Shown here piece after piece: positions 52,056 through 61,407 of a DNA stretch of 64,000 bases. The translations under genes and the position numbers were made by a program. The DNA comes from Streptomyces marokkonensis (GTDB lineage: Bacteria; Actinomycetota; Actinomycetes; Streptomycetales; Streptomycetaceae), in the NCBI RefSeq assembly GCF_008312835.1, contig NZ_VSKS01000011.1:62001-126000 (forward strand). Reading direction: 5' to 3'. Each line of letters begins with the position of its first letter. The stretch's first letter is position 1. The notes beneath the pieces are model-generated. The model did no database searches. It saw nothing but the letters and a program-made list of their open reading frames with translations, and was not told where the DNA came from.

Positions 52056-52097
52056 GCCGCTATTGCAGGATCGGCAAAGTTGTTTGTCAATGCGGCA
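52055..52097 (-). promoter_or_regulatory. Leaderless promoter with inverted repeat, XRE gene
   Basis: On the minus strand TTGACA (52085-52090) and TGCAAT (52062-52067) are 17 bp apart, with 6 nt then to the ATG (52055), so the transcript should start at or very near the start codon. TGCCGC-ATTG (52055-52065, one extra base) and CAATGCGGCA (52088-52097) are inverted around it, a probable autoregulatory operator. Confidence 0.6.
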
Positions 52098-52132
52098 CTC
52101 GCTGGGCGACCGTCGTCGTGGAGGTGGTCACG

Positions 52133-53077
52133 ATGAACGAGACGGACCGCAACGAGATCCACGACGTGGTCGTCGTCGGCGGCGGGGCGGCGGGGCTGTC
52201 CGCCGCGCTGGTGCTGGGCCGGGCCCGGCTGCGCACGCTGGTCGTCGACGCGGGAGAGCCGCGCAACGCTCCCTCGTCGCACATGCAGGGCTATCTGTCC
52301 CGGGACGGGATGGCGCCGGCCGCGTTCCTGGCACGGGGACGGGAGGAGATCGCACGCTACGGCGTCGGGCTCGTCCGGGACCGGGTCACGGACGTCACCG
52401 GGGGCGAGGACTTCACCGTGGTACTCGACGCGGGAGGGACCGTGCGGGCCCGGCGGCTGGTCGTCGCCACCGGGCTGAGGGACGAGCTGCCGGAGGTCCC
52501 CGGGGTCGCCGAGCGGTTCGGGCGGGACGTGCTGCACTGCCCGTTCTGCCACGGCTGGGAGGTGCGCGACGAGCCCTTCGGTGTGCTGGCGTCCAGCGCG
52601 ATGAGCGTGCACCAGGCGCTGATGGTGTCCCAGTGGTCGAAGAACGTCACCTTCTTCCTGCACCGGGTCGCCGAGGAGGAACTGTCCGACCAGGACCTGC
52701 GCCGGCTGGCCGCCGCGGGCGTCGACGTGGTGCCCGGCGAGGTCGCGGAGCTGGTGGCCGAGGACGACCGGCTCACCGGGGTGCGGCTGGCCGACGGCAG
52801 CACGCACGCGCGCTCGGTGCTCTTCGTCGCCCCCCGCCCGGTGCCGCAGACGGGTCTGCTGGAGCGGCTGGGCGCCGAGCTGGACGAGACCCCGTTCGGC
52901 GCCTACCCGGTGGTCGACCCGACCGGTCTGACCACGGTGCCCGGCGTCTGGGCGGCGGGCAACGCGATCGGCTTCGCCGAGCAGGTGGTGCACGCGGCGA
53001 GCGGCGGCTACCGCGCGGCGTCCGCGATCGTCGGGGACCTGCTGATGAGCCGCCTGGACGCCGCCGTGAACGGATAG
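52133..53077 (+). CDS. Thioredoxin-reductase-like FAD/NAD(P) oxidoreductase
   Basis: The 314-residue product has an FAD motif VVVVGGGAAGLSAALVLGRARLRTLVVDAGEPRN and the CxxC pair CPFC (in HCPFCHGWEV) of thioredoxin reductase-like flavoproteins, followed by NAD(P)-domain and the C-terminal GVWAAGNAIGFAEQVVHAASGG FAD region. The usual second GxGxxA motif is weak (VLASSAMSVHQALM), so NADPH use is uncertain. ATG 52133 follows GGAGG. It is divergent from the XRE/cupin regulator. Confidence 0.85.
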   Translation: MNETDRNEIHDVVVVGGGAAGLSAALVLGRARLRTLVVDAGEPRNAPSSHMQGYLSRDGMAPAAFLARGREEIARYGVGLVRDRVTDVTGGEDFTVVLDAGGTVRARRLVVATGLRDELPEVPGVAERFGRDVLHCPFCHGWEVRDEPFGVLASSAMSVHQALMVSQWSKNVTFFLHRVAEEELSDQDLRRLAAAGVDVVPGEVAELVAEDDRLTGVRLADGSTHARSVLFVAPRPVPQTGLLERLGAELDETPFGAYPVVDPTGLTTVPGVWAAGNAIGFAEQVVHAASGGYRAASAIVGDLLMSRLDAAVNG

Positions 53078-53128
53078 GCGGCGCACGGCCGGGGTGTGGA
53101 GCGGCCGCGTCCGTAGCACCATGGCTGC

Positions 53129-54667
53129 ATGCTGCTGTCCCGGCTGGCCCGTGTGTCCCAGGAGGTCGCCGCCACCTCGGCGCGGTCCCGGAAGATCGCT
53201 CTGCTCGCCGGGCTGTTCCGGGAGGCGGAGGCGGACGACGTGCCGATCGTCATCCCGTATCTGGCGGGCCGGCTGCCGCAGGGCCGGATCGGCGTGGGCT
53301 GGAAGGTGCTGAGCCGTCCGGTCGCCCCCGCCGCCGAGGCGTCCCTGACCGTGCGCCAGGTCGACGCGCTGCTCACCACCCTGGGCAAGGTGTCAGGCCC
53401 GGGCTCCCAGGCCGAACGGGCCCGTCTGGTCGGCGAGTTGCTGGGGGCGTCCACCGAGGACGAGCAGCGGTTCCTGTTCGGGCTGCTCACCGGCGAGGTG
53501 CGGCAGGGCGCCCTGGACGCGGTCGCGGTGGAAGGGCTGGCGGAGGCGACGGGGGCGCCGTCGGCCGATGTCCGGCGGGCGGTGATGCTGGCCGGCTCCC
53601 TCCAGTCGGTGGCCGGGGCTCTGCTTTCGGACGGCCCCGGGGCGCTGGAGCGGTTCCGGCTCACCGTCGGCCGTCCGGTGCTGCCGATGCTGGCGCACAG
53701 CGCCTCCTCGGTCGCGGAGGCGGTGGAGAAGCTGGGGGCCTGCGCGGTCGAGGAGAAGCTCGACGGCATCCGCGTCCAGGTCCACCGCGACGGCGACACG
53801 GTGCGCGTGCACACCCGGACCCTCGACGACATCACCGGGCGGCTGCCGGAAGTGACGTCCGCGGCCCGGGAGTTGCCGGGTGAGCGGTTCATCCTGGACG
53901 GGGAGGTCATCTCGTTCGACGACGACGGCCGCCCCCGCTCGTTCCAGGAGACCGCCGGACGGGTCGGCTCCCGGGTGGACGTGGCGGCGGCCGCCCGGGA
54001 GGTCCCGGTCTCCCCCGTGTTCTTCGACGTGCTCTCCGTCGGCGGGCGCGACCTGCTGGACCTTCCGTTCTCCGGGCGGCACGCGGAGCTGGCCCGGCTC
54101 GTCCCGGAGCCGATGCGGGTGCGGCGCGCCGTGGTGTCCGGGCCCGGGGACCTGGGCGCGGCGGAGGAGTTCCTCGCCGAGACGCTGAAACGCGGTCACG
54201 AGGGCGTCGTGGTCAAGGGTCTGGACGCCTCCTACAGCGCGGGCCGCCGTGGTGCCTCGTGGCTGAAGGTCAAGCCCGTGCACACGCTCGACCTGGTGGT
54301 ACTGGCCGCCGAGTGGGGTCACGGCCGCCGCACCGGGAAGCTGTCCAATCTGCACCTCGGCGCGCGCACCGCGGACGGCGGTTTCGCCATGCTCGGCAAG
54401 ACCTTCAAGGGCATGACCGACGCGATGCTGGCGTGGCAGACCGAGCGGCTGCGGGAGCTGGCGGTCGAGGAGAGCGGGTACGTCGTGACGGTGCGCCCCG
54501 AACTCGTGGTGGAGATCGCCTACGACGGGCTGCAGCGCTCGACCCGCTACCCGGCCGGTGTCACCCTCCGCTTCGCCCGCGTGATCCGCTACCGCGAGGA
54601 CAAGCGCCCCGAGGAGGCGGACTCGGTGGAGAGCCTGCTCGCCGCGCACCCCGAGGTGCGGCCGTGA
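53129..54667 (+). CDS. ligB: ATP-dependent DNA ligase, LigB type
   Basis: The 512-residue protein is a full-length actinobacterial ATP ligase with an N-terminal helical DNA-binding part (about 1-185), the nucleotidyltransferase motif I EEKLDGIR with catalytic Lys210, and the OB-fold end. Motifs FILDGEVIS (III), GHEGVVVKG (IV) and WLKVKPVHTLDLVVL (V) are all present. It closes nicks using ATP and supports repair rather than replication, which uses the NAD-dependent enzyme. A Nudix gene overlaps its stop (GTGA). Confidence 0.93.
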   Translation: MLLSRLARVSQEVAATSARSRKIALLAGLFREAEADDVPIVIPYLAGRLPQGRIGVGWKVLSRPVAPAAEASLTVRQVDALLTTLGKVSGPGSQAERARLVGELLGASTEDEQRFLFGLLTGEVRQGALDAVAVEGLAEATGAPSADVRRAVMLAGSLQSVAGALLSDGPGALERFRLTVGRPVLPMLAHSASSVAEAVEKLGACAVEEKLDGIRVQVHRDGDTVRVHTRTLDDITGRLPEVTSAARELPGERFILDGEVISFDDDGRPRSFQETAGRVGSRVDVAAAAREVPVSPVFFDVLSVGGRDLLDLPFSGRHAELARLVPEPMRVRRAVVSGPGDLGAAEEFLAETLKRGHEGVVVKGLDASYSAGRRGASWLKVKPVHTLDLVVLAAEWGHGRRTGKLSNLHLGARTADGGFAMLGKTFKGMTDAMLAWQTERLRELAVEESGYVVTVRPELVVEIAYDGLQRSTRYPAGVTLRFARVIRYREDKRPEEADSVESLLAAHPEVRP

Positions 54668-55128
54668 AGGGCTCCCGGAGCGCCGGACTGCTGTTGTTCC
54701 GACACACCGGCCCGGGTCTCGAGGTATTGCTCGGACATATGGGCGGGCCGTTCTTCCGGCGGCGGGAGACCGGGGCGTGGACGGTGCCGAAGGGCGAGTA
54801 CGACCCCGGGGAGCAGGCCTGGGAGGCGGCGCGGCGCGAGTTCCGGGAGGAGCTGGGGCTGCCGCCTCCGGACGGGGAGGCCGTACCGCTCGGGGAGGTC
54901 CGGCAGGCCGGCGGGAAGACCGTGACGGCCTGGGCGGTCGAGGCCGACCTCGACCCGGCGACGGTGGTCCCCGGCACGTTCGAGATGGAGTGGCCGCCGA
55001 AGTCGGGACGGATCCAGGAGTTCCCGGAGCTGGACCGGGTCGCGTGGTTCACCCTGGACCGGGCCCGGGAAGTGATCGTCTCCGCGCAGTCCGCGTTTCT
55101 CGACCGCTTGGCGGAGCACTCGTCCTGA
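54664..55128 (+). CDS. Nudix hydrolase
   Basis: The 154-residue protein has a complete Nudix box, G(44)x5E(50)x7RE(58-59)xxEE(62-63)xG(65). It hydrolyses nucleoside diphosphates linked to another group; an ADP-ribose or Ap4A-type substrate is possible from the WTVPKGEYDPGEQAWEAA context. GTG 54664 overlaps the ligase stop, so both proteins are made together. A link to removing ligase side products or damaged nucleotides is an inference only. Confidence 0.9.
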   Translation: MKGSRSAGLLLFRHTGPGLEVLLGHMGGPFFRRRETGAWTVPKGEYDPGEQAWEAARREFREELGLPPPDGEAVPLGEVRQAGGKTVTAWAVEADLDPATVVPGTFEMEWPPKSGRIQEFPELDRVAWFTLDRAREVIVSAQSAFLDRLAEHSS

Positions 55129-55206
55129 GGAGCCCTCCCGCGTTGCGCCGCCCACCGCGGCGCGGGAAGGTCGGAAGGCACAGCCCGTCCCCAGGGAGGT
55201 CAAGCG

Positions 55207-56592
55207 ATGCACATCGCCACGGTGAATCCGGCGACCGGCGAGACCGTCAAGACGTACCACCCCATGGACGAGGAGGAGCTCGAGCGCCGGCTGCAGCTCG
55301 CAGAGGCCACGTTCCGCACGTACCGGACGACGAGCTTCGACGAGCGCGCCCGCCTGCTCCACCGGGCCGCCGAGATCCTCGACGAGGACCAGCGGACCAT
55401 CGGCCAGGTGATCACCACGGAGATGGGCAAGCCGGTCAGGCAGGCCCGCGCGGAGGCCGCGAAGTGCGCCAAGGCGATGCACTGGTACGCCGATCACGCG
55501 GCGGAGCTGCTCGCCGACGAGGAACCCGACGCCTCCGACGTCAAGGACTCCGGCGCCTCCCGGGTTCTCGTGCGCTACCGGCCCCTGGGTCCGGTGCTCG
55601 CCGTGATGCCGTGGAACTTCCCGCTGTGGCAGGTGGTGCGGTTCGCCGCGCCCGCGCTGATGGCGGGCAACGTGGGGCTGCTCAAGCACGCCTCGAACGT
55701 GCCGCAGACCGCCCTGTACCTGGAGGACCTGTTCCACCGCGCGGGCTTCACCGAGGGCTGCTTCCAGACGCTGCTCATCGGCTCCGCCGCGGTCGACGAC
55801 CTGCTGCGCGACGAGCGGGTCAGGGCGGCCACCCTCACCGGGAGCGAGCCCGCGGGCCGCGCGGTCGCCTCCACCGCCGGAGAGATGATCAAGAAGACGG
55901 TGCTGGAACTGGGCGGCAGCGACCCGTACGTCGTCATGCCGTCCGCCGACCTGGACCGGGCCGCCGAGGTCGCGGTGACCGCGCGGACGCAGAACACGGG
56001 GCAGTCCTGCATCGCCGCGAAGCGGTTCATCGTGCACACGGACGTCTACGACGCCTTCGCCGAGCGGTTCACGGCCGGCATGAAGGCGCTGAAGGTCGGT
56101 GACCCGATGGACGAGGAGACGGACGTCGGTCCGCTCTCCAGTGAACAGGGCCTGAGCGACCTGGAGGAGCTGGTCGACGACGCCGTTCGGGCCGGTGCCA
56201 CCGTGCTGTGCGGCGGTGAGCGCCCCGAGGGGCCCGGCTGGTTCTACCCGCCGACCGTGCTGGCCGGGATCGGCCGGGAGATGCGCATCCACCGGGAGGA
56301 GGCCTTCGGCCCGGTCGCCACGCTGTACCGCGCGGCGGACCTGGACGAGGCGGTTCTCATCGCCAACGACACCTCCTTCGGGCTCAGTTCCAACGTCTGG
56401 ACGCGGGACGAGGCCGAGGTCGACCGGTTCGTGAGGGACCTGGAGGCGGGCAGTGTGTATGTGAACGGGATGACGGCGTCCCACCCGGCGTTCCCCTTCG
56501 GCGGGGTCAAGCGGTCCGGTTACGGGCGTGAGCTGTCCGGGCACGGAATCCGCGAGTTCTGCAACATCACCACGGTTTGGCAGGGTGCGTGA
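55207..56592 (+). CDS. gabD1: Succinate-semialdehyde dehydrogenase
   Basis: The 461-residue protein closely follows actinobacterial GabD1: MHIATVNPATGETVKTYHP at the start, the catalytic Glu234 (VLELGGSDPYVV), Cys268 (GQSCIAAKRFIV) and the final GVKRSGYGRELSGHGIREFCNI. It oxidises succinic semialdehyde to succinate with NADP. AGGGAGG precedes ATG 55207. The DUF6213 gene follows 26 bp later. Confidence 0.93.
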   Translation: MHIATVNPATGETVKTYHPMDEEELERRLQLAEATFRTYRTTSFDERARLLHRAAEILDEDQRTIGQVITTEMGKPVRQARAEAAKCAKAMHWYADHAAELLADEEPDASDVKDSGASRVLVRYRPLGPVLAVMPWNFPLWQVVRFAAPALMAGNVGLLKHASNVPQTALYLEDLFHRAGFTEGCFQTLLIGSAAVDDLLRDERVRAATLTGSEPAGRAVASTAGEMIKKTVLELGGSDPYVVMPSADLDRAAEVAVTARTQNTGQSCIAAKRFIVHTDVYDAFAERFTAGMKALKVGDPMDEETDVGPLSSEQGLSDLEELVDDAVRAGATVLCGGERPEGPGWFYPPTVLAGIGREMRIHREEAFGPVATLYRAADLDEAVLIANDTSFGLSSNVWTRDEAEVDRFVRDLEAGSVYVNGMTASHPAFPFGGVKRSGYGRELSGHGIREFCNITTVWQGA

Positions 56593-56617
56593 TGTCCGCG
56601 CGGCTACGATCCCGACT

Positions 56618-56854
56618 GTGAACCGCGAAGTGACTCTTCCTCTGATCGTCGACGACCGCGGGACCTTGCAGGTTGCCGCCGCCGATGTCAGCAAGCTGCT
56701 GCGCACGGTCGGTGGGCGGTGGGTCCGGCTCGTCGAGGCCGGGGAGGACGGGCTCGACGAGGACACGGTCGCCGCGCTGACGATCGAGCTGGCGAAGCTG
56801 GCCGACCGGATCGACGTGGCGTGCATCGCCCACAGCAGCGGGAGCGCGCCGTAG
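56618..56854 (+). CDS. DUF6213-family small protein
   Basis: The 78-residue product, MNREVTLPLIVDDRGTLQVAAADV at its start and ALTIELAKLADRIDVACIAH near its end, matches a small Streptomyces family annotated DUF6213. It has no membrane helix and no known role. It starts at GTG 56618 and may be co-transcribed with gabD1. Confidence 0.75.
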   Translation: MNREVTLPLIVDDRGTLQVAAADVSKLLRTVGGRWVRLVEAGEDGLDEDTVAALTIELAKLADRIDVACIAHSSGSAP

Positions 56855-57013
56855 GCCCCGCCTTTCGGCGGGCCGCCTGCACACCCACCCGGCCGGCACG
56901 GGGGGATGTGACGTAATCCTTACGCCGGCACCGGAAAGGCTGACGGGGGGACGTCCGGTGGTGTGAACTCCTGAGCGACCGAGTGATCGTCGTGCGAGGA
57001 GCAGTCACACGTC

Positions 57014-57877
57014 ATGAGACGGAATCGTTCCGCGTCCGCCGCGGCCACGGGCCTTGCCGCCGCCTGTTTCGGCCTCGGCCTTCCCGCCACCGCGTGGGCC
57101 GCCACACCCGACGTCCCCGAGGCGTTGCGGATCTCCACCAGTGCCTACGCGGGCTTCCAGCAGTGCGGCGCCGCGACCCCGCCGACGTTCAGCACCACCA
57201 ACGGTTCCGCGCCGTTGTTCGCCGCCTCGGTCAAGGGCCTCGATCCCCAGCCCGGGCTGGACGGGAGGATGGAGCTCGCACGCCTCGGCGAGCAGCCGTT
57301 CCGCACCTTCCAGACGGACACCGGGGCCGGCCACGTGTGGGCCCTGCAAATTCCCACCAGCACGTTCAGCCCGGGTGACTACCAGTGGCGGATCCGCGCC
57401 GAGGGCGCCGACGGCCCGTCCGACTGGTCCGCCTGGTGCACGTTCACCGTGACCGGCCCGGAGCCCACGCCCACGGAGTTCACCTACAGCCCTGACGGCG
57501 GCGAGCACTGCCTGGACGTGAGCGGCGCCGGCAAGGAGGACGCCGCGAGGGTGCAGCTGTGGGACTGCAACGGCTCCCTGGGCCAGACCTGGAGGACCAC
57601 ACCCGAGGGCACCCTGGTGAACCCGAACTCGGGCAAGTGCCTGGACGTGGCCGGCGGGGGAACCGCCGACGGCACCAAGGTGCAGATCTACACGTGCAAC
57701 GGCACCGGCGCCCAGCAGTGGCGCTACAACCAGACCGTCCCGACCGGCTTCGTCAACCCCCGGTCCGGCAAGTGCCTGGACGTGCCCTACGCGAACTTCG
57801 CCAACGGGGTCCAGGTCCAGATCCACGAGTGCAACGGCACCGGCGCGCAGGTCTGGAAGGAGCTCACTCCCGCCTGA
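57014..57877 (+). CDS. Secreted protein with C-terminal ricin-type lectin
   Basis: The 287-residue product has a signal peptide (ASAAATGLAAACFGLGLPATAWA, cut near residue 29), an Ig-like/fibronectin-like N-terminal region (about 32-150), and a ricin-type beta-trefoil with three QxW-like repeats (GQTW, AQQW, AQVW) and the repeated GKCLDV segments. It should bind sugars outside the cell. Its last 14 bp overlap the convergent TenA-like gene. Confidence 0.85.
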   Translation: MRRNRSASAAATGLAAACFGLGLPATAWAATPDVPEALRISTSAYAGFQQCGAATPPTFSTTNGSAPLFAASVKGLDPQPGLDGRMELARLGEQPFRTFQTDTGAGHVWALQIPTSTFSPGDYQWRIRAEGADGPSDWSAWCTFTVTGPEPTPTEFTYSPDGGEHCLDVSGAGKEDAARVQLWDCNGSLGQTWRTTPEGTLVNPNSGKCLDVAGGGTADGTKVQIYTCNGTGAQQWRYNQTVPTGFVNPRSGKCLDVPYANFANGVQVQIHECNGTGAQVWKELTPA

Positions 57878-58544
57878 CCGGGGAGGCCGAAGACCGCAGG
57901 GCCTCCCAGAACATGGCCTCGTAGCTCTGCAGGAGACGTCCGTGACGGCGTGCGCGGTGCTCGTCCAGGCTGCCCGCGGCCATGGCCGCCCGGACCGCCG
58001 CCAGGGCCGTGCGGTCGAGGCCGGGGGCCGGTTCGGCGAAGAAGTCGAAGAAGGCGCAGGCCTCGTCGGAGAAGCCGTAGTGGGCGCGCAGGGCCTCGGC
58101 GATCGTGGCGCAGTAGCCGCCCCAGGCGGAGAAGTTGGCCGTCAGGGCGAGGACGGCGTCGGCCGGAGCGGCGTTGAGGGCCAGCCAGGCGACACAGGCC
58201 GGGTAGGCCTGACAGCCCGGCAGGGCCTCGTACGCGTCCGCCCGGGCCGCGTCGACGCCGCAGGCGGCCGCGAACGGTTCGAGGTACTCCCCGGCGAGCG
58301 CCTCGCCCTCCGCGAGAGCGGTGAAGAACGCGGCGGAGTCCGGTTCGGCCGCGGACCTGTCCGCCAGGTGCAGGAACGCGCGGCGGTCCGCGGGAATCAC
58401 CAGGCGCTGCTCCAGGGCGAGCGCGGCCAGCACGCCCCGGTCCGCCTCGCCGCGGGCGATCAGCGGCACGAGGGGGTTGGCGCGGGGGTCCGGTGCCAGG
58501 TCGCGGGTGGTGGTCTCCATCAGGTCGCGGGCCGTACGGGTCAT
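57864..58544 (-). CDS. TenA-like (thiaminase II/heme-oxygenase fold) protein
   Basis: The 226-residue product is all-helical with the TenA/PqqC fold pattern: LVIPADRRAFLHLADR, FFTALAEGEALAGEYLEPFAAACGVD, CQAYPACVAWLALNAAPADAVLALTANFSAWGGYCATIAEALRAHYG. The pair of small residues and an Asp/Cys placement needed for thiaminase are unclear, so activity is uncertain. GGAGG lies about 5 nt before ATG 58544; the longer frame is not needed. Confidence 0.75.
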   Translation of the reverse strand: MTRTARDLMETTTRDLAPDPRANPLVPLIARGEADRGVLAALALEQRLVIPADRRAFLHLADRSAAEPDSAAFFTALAEGEALAGEYLEPFAAACGVDAARADAYEALPGCQAYPACVAWLALNAAPADAVLALTANFSAWGGYCATIAEALRAHYGFSDEACAFFDFFAEPAPGLDRTALAAVRAAMAAGSLDEHRARRHGRLLQSYEAMFWEALRSSASPVRRE

Positions 58545-58646
58545 CGCGTCCTCCGTCGTGTCGGTCACCCACGATCGTTCCCCCGCGACGGGGCGGGGGT
58601 AACCCGGCGGTGCCGCCCGCACCGCCGGGTGGTCCGCGCGGCCGGG

Positions 58647-59873
58647 TCAGCGGATGGGCATGCCCGACAGGGTGCGGGCGATCACCAGGCGCTGGATCTC
58701 GCTCGTCCCCTCGAAGATCGTGTAGATGGCTGCGTCCCGGTGCATCCGCTCGACCGGGTACTCGCGCGTGTAGCCGTTGCCGCCGAGGATCTGGATCGCC
58801 TGGGCGGTGACCTTCTTGGCCGTCTCGCTGGCGAACAGCTTGGACATCGAGCCCTCGGCGGCCGTGAACGGCTTGCCGTTGACCGCCATCCAGGAGGCGC
58901 GCCACACCAGGAGGCGGGCGGCGTCGATCTGGGTGCGCATGTCGGCGAGCTGGAAGGCGACGCCCTGGTTGTCGATGATCGGGCGGCCGAACTGCTCGCG
59001 CGTGGTGGCGTACTCCAGGGCGACCTCGTACGCCGCGCGGGCGGTGCCCACCGCCATGGCGCCGACGGCGGGGCGGGACGCCTCGAAGGTCGCCATGGCG
59101 GCGTTCTTCACGCGCTCGCCGCCCTTCTTCGCCTTCTCACGGGCGCGGGCGAGACGCTGGTCCAGCTTCTCCTTGCCGCCGAGCAGGCAGGAGCCGGGGA
59201 CGCGCACGTTGTCCAGGATGACCTCGGCGGTGTGCGAGGCGCGGATGCCGTGCTTCTTGAACTTCTGCCCCTGGGAGCAGCCGGGGGTGCCAGGCGGGAT
59301 GATGAAGGAGGCGTGGCCCTTGGAGCCGAGGTCCGGGTCGACGACCGCGACGACGACGTGGACGTTGGCGATGCCGCCGTTCGTGGCCCAGGTCTTGGTG
59401 CCGTTGATGACCCACTCGTCCTTGGCCTCGTCGTACACCGCGCGGGTGCGCATGGAGGCCACGTCGGAGCCGGCGTCGGGCTCGGAGGAGCAGAAGGCGG
59501 CGACCTTGACGTCATTGGCGTCGCCGTACATCTGGGGGATCCAGGTGCCGATCTGCTCCTCGGTGCCGTTGGCGAGGACGCCGACGGCGGCGAGGCCGGT
59601 GCCGACGATCGACAGGGCGATGCCCGCGTCGCCCCAGAACAGCTCCTCCATGGCCATGGGAATGCCGAGGCCGGTTGCGTCGAAGTACTGCTGGGCGTAG
59701 AAGTCCAGGGAGTAGATGCCGACCTTGGCGGCCTCCTGGATGACCGGCCAGGGAGTCTCCTCACGCTCGTCCCATTCGGCGGCCGCGGGGCGGATCACAT
59801 CGGCGGCGAAGCCGTGCAGCCAGTCGCGGACCTCCTTCTGTTCGTCGTTGAGCTCCATGGTGAACTCGGCCAT
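58647..59873 (-). CDS. Acyl-CoA dehydrogenase
   Basis: The 408-residue enzyme is a complete short/medium-chain type: [94 protein letters not shown] with the catalytic Glu in EGTSEIQ. It introduces the alpha-beta double bond in acyl-CoA using FAD. It is divergent from a TetR gene, with two palindromes on its promoter, so it is probably repressed until an acyl-CoA ligand appears. Confidence 0.93.
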   Translation of the reverse strand: MAEFTMELNDEQKEVRDWLHGFAADVIRPAAAEWDEREETPWPVIQEAAKVGIYSLDFYAQQYFDATGLGIPMAMEELFWGDAGIALSIVGTGLAAVGVLANGTEEQIGTWIPQMYGDANDVKVAAFCSSEPDAGSDVASMRTRAVYDEAKDEWVINGTKTWATNGGIANVHVVVAVVDPDLGSKGHASFIIPPGTPGCSQGQKFKKHGIRASHTAEVILDNVRVPGSCLLGGKEKLDQRLARAREKAKKGGERVKNAAMATFEASRPAVGAMAVGTARAAYEVALEYATTREQFGRPIIDNQGVAFQLADMRTQIDAARLLVWRASWMAVNGKPFTAAEGSMSKLFASETAKKVTAQAIQILGGNGYTREYPVERMHRDAAIYTIFEGTSEIQRLVIARTLSGMPIR

Positions 59874-59901
59874 GACCCCTCCAGCGGCGGCGCACGTGCA
59901 T

Positions 59902-59950
59902 GTTACTTGCGGTAACCCCGAGTCTGTTACCGGTCGGTAGGAAAAGTCAA
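59902..59950. promoter_or_regulatory. Acyl-CoA dehydrogenase promoter with two TetR-type operators
   Basis: On the minus strand TTGACT (59945-59950) and CAGACT (59921-59926) are 18 bp apart. The perfect palindrome TACCG-GT-CGGTA (59928-59939) lies in that spacer, and GTTAC-TTGCG-GTAAC (59902-59916) lies at the predicted start. Both are placed to block transcription of the dehydrogenase. Confidence 0.7.
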
Positions 59951-60045
59951 CTCCTCAGGCCGGTCCATATCCCGTTCGATGGCCGTGAGGCCTTCAGTGT
60001 TAGTTTGCGCAGGCGTCACCGAATCAGCACGGGTGGGGAGAGCTC

Positions 60046-60687
60046 ATGGACACCACACAGCGGACCGATCAGCAGCGCGCCGCCGACCGGCGTCGGCGCG
60101 AGCTCCTGGAGGCCGCCGACCGAGTGGTGCTGCGCGACGGCCCGGGGGCCTCGATGAACGCGATCGCCGCCGAGGCCGGCATCACCAAACCGATTCTCTA
60201 CCGGCACTTCGGTGACAAGGGAGGACTCTACGCCGCTCTGGCCAAGCGGCACACCGACGCGCTGCTGGACTCGCTGCGGGCGGCGCTCGACGCCCCGGCG
60301 GACCGGCGCGAGCGGGTGGAGGCCACGCTGGACACCTACCTGTCGGCGATCGAGGCGCGCCCGCAGGTGTACCGGTTCCTGATGCACCCGGCGGAGGGCT
60401 CGCAGAGCGACCAGGGCTTCGACGTCGGCAAGCACTCGGCGCCGCTGCTGCGGCGGATGGGCGAGGAGCTGGCCCAGGTGATCGGGGAGCGGCTGGACCT
60501 CGGGCCGGGCAGCCAGCAGCTGGCCCGGGTGTGGGGGCACGGCATCGTCGGGATGATGCACGCGGCCGGCGACTGGTGGCTCGGCGAGCGGCCCTGCTCC
60601 CGGGCGGAGTTGGTGCGCAGCCTGGCGGACCTGCTGTGGGGGCGTCTCGCGGCGGCGGGCGACAAGGTCGGCGGCCCGGGGTTCTGA
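60046..60687 (+). CDS. TetR-family transcriptional regulator
   Basis: The 213-residue protein has a TetR helix-turn-helix (ELLEAADRVVLRDGPGASMNAIAAEAGITKPILYRHFGDKGGLYAAL) and a helical ligand domain ending in LLWGRLAAAG. It is divergent from the acyl-CoA dehydrogenase, whose promoter carries two clear palindromes, so acyl-CoA or a fatty acid is a likely ligand. A GGGGAG site precedes ATG 60046. Confidence 0.92.
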   Translation: MDTTQRTDQQRAADRRRRELLEAADRVVLRDGPGASMNAIAAEAGITKPILYRHFGDKGGLYAALAKRHTDALLDSLRAALDAPADRRERVEATLDTYLSAIEARPQVYRFLMHPAEGSQSDQGFDVGKHSAPLLRRMGEELAQVIGERLDLGPGSQQLARVWGHGIVGMMHAAGDWWLGERPCSRAELVRSLADLLWGRLAAAGDKVGGPGF

Positions 60688-60715
60688 GCCGCCGGCCCGC
60701 CGCCTCCCCGGTCCC

Positions 60716-61261
60716 TCAGTCCGGCCGGTTCCAGGAAGCCCGGCTCACCTGCCGCATCAGCCGCCGGTGCCGCCACCCCGTCAGGCGGTCGGCGTAGATC
60801 CGGCCCTCCAGGTGGTCGCACTCGTGCTGCAGGCACCGGGCGAAGAATCCGGTGCCGTGGACGGTGACCGGGTCGCCGGTCGCCGTGAAGCCCTCGACGA
60901 CCGCGTGGTCGTAGCGCTCCGTCCCCGCCTCCAGGCCGGGCAGCGACAGACAGCCCTCCGGGCCGCGCAGCACCAGCCCGTCCGCCTCGGCCAGCCGCGG
61001 GTTCACCACGTGACCCCGGTGCCGGACGTCCTCGTCGTCCGGGCAGTCGTACACGAACACCCGCAGGGGCTCGCCGATCTGGTTGGCGGCCAGGCCCACG
61101 CCCTGGGCCGCGTACATCGTCGCGAACAAGTCCTCCACCAGGCGGGCCAGTTCCGGGCCGAAGCCGGTGACCTCCCGGCAGGGCCCGTGCAGCACCGGGT
61201 CGCCGAGCAGGGTGAGGGGCCGTACGCGTCCGTGGACGCCGGGGATGGAGCCGTGTCGCAT
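60716..61261 (-). CDS. def: Peptide deformylase
   Basis: The 181-residue enzyme has all three motifs: GVGLAANQ (54-61), EGCLS (102-106) and QHECDH (145-150), with Cys104 and the two histidines as metal ligands. It removes the formyl group from new polypeptides. Streptomyces usually has several copies. It converges on the TetR gene and is divergent from murT. Confidence 0.95.
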   Translation of the reverse strand: MRHGSIPGVHGRVRPLTLLGDPVLHGPCREVTGFGPELARLVEDLFATMYAAQGVGLAANQIGEPLRVFVYDCPDDEDVRHRGHVVNPRLAEADGLVLRGPEGCLSLPGLEAGTERYDHAVVEGFTATGDPVTVHGTGFFARCLQHECDHLEGRIYADRLTGWRHRRLMRQVSRASWNRPD

Positions 61262-61407
61262 GGCGGCAAGAGTACGGTCCTTGCAGCAACGCCCGTCTCA
61301 CGATGGTGCCGCGGTTCTGGAGTGCGAATGGATCTCGATAGGCTGAGGTCTCACCACGTGGCCGTCAGGCACAGACGCGGCGCGTACGCAAGGAGGATCG
61401 AGAACTG

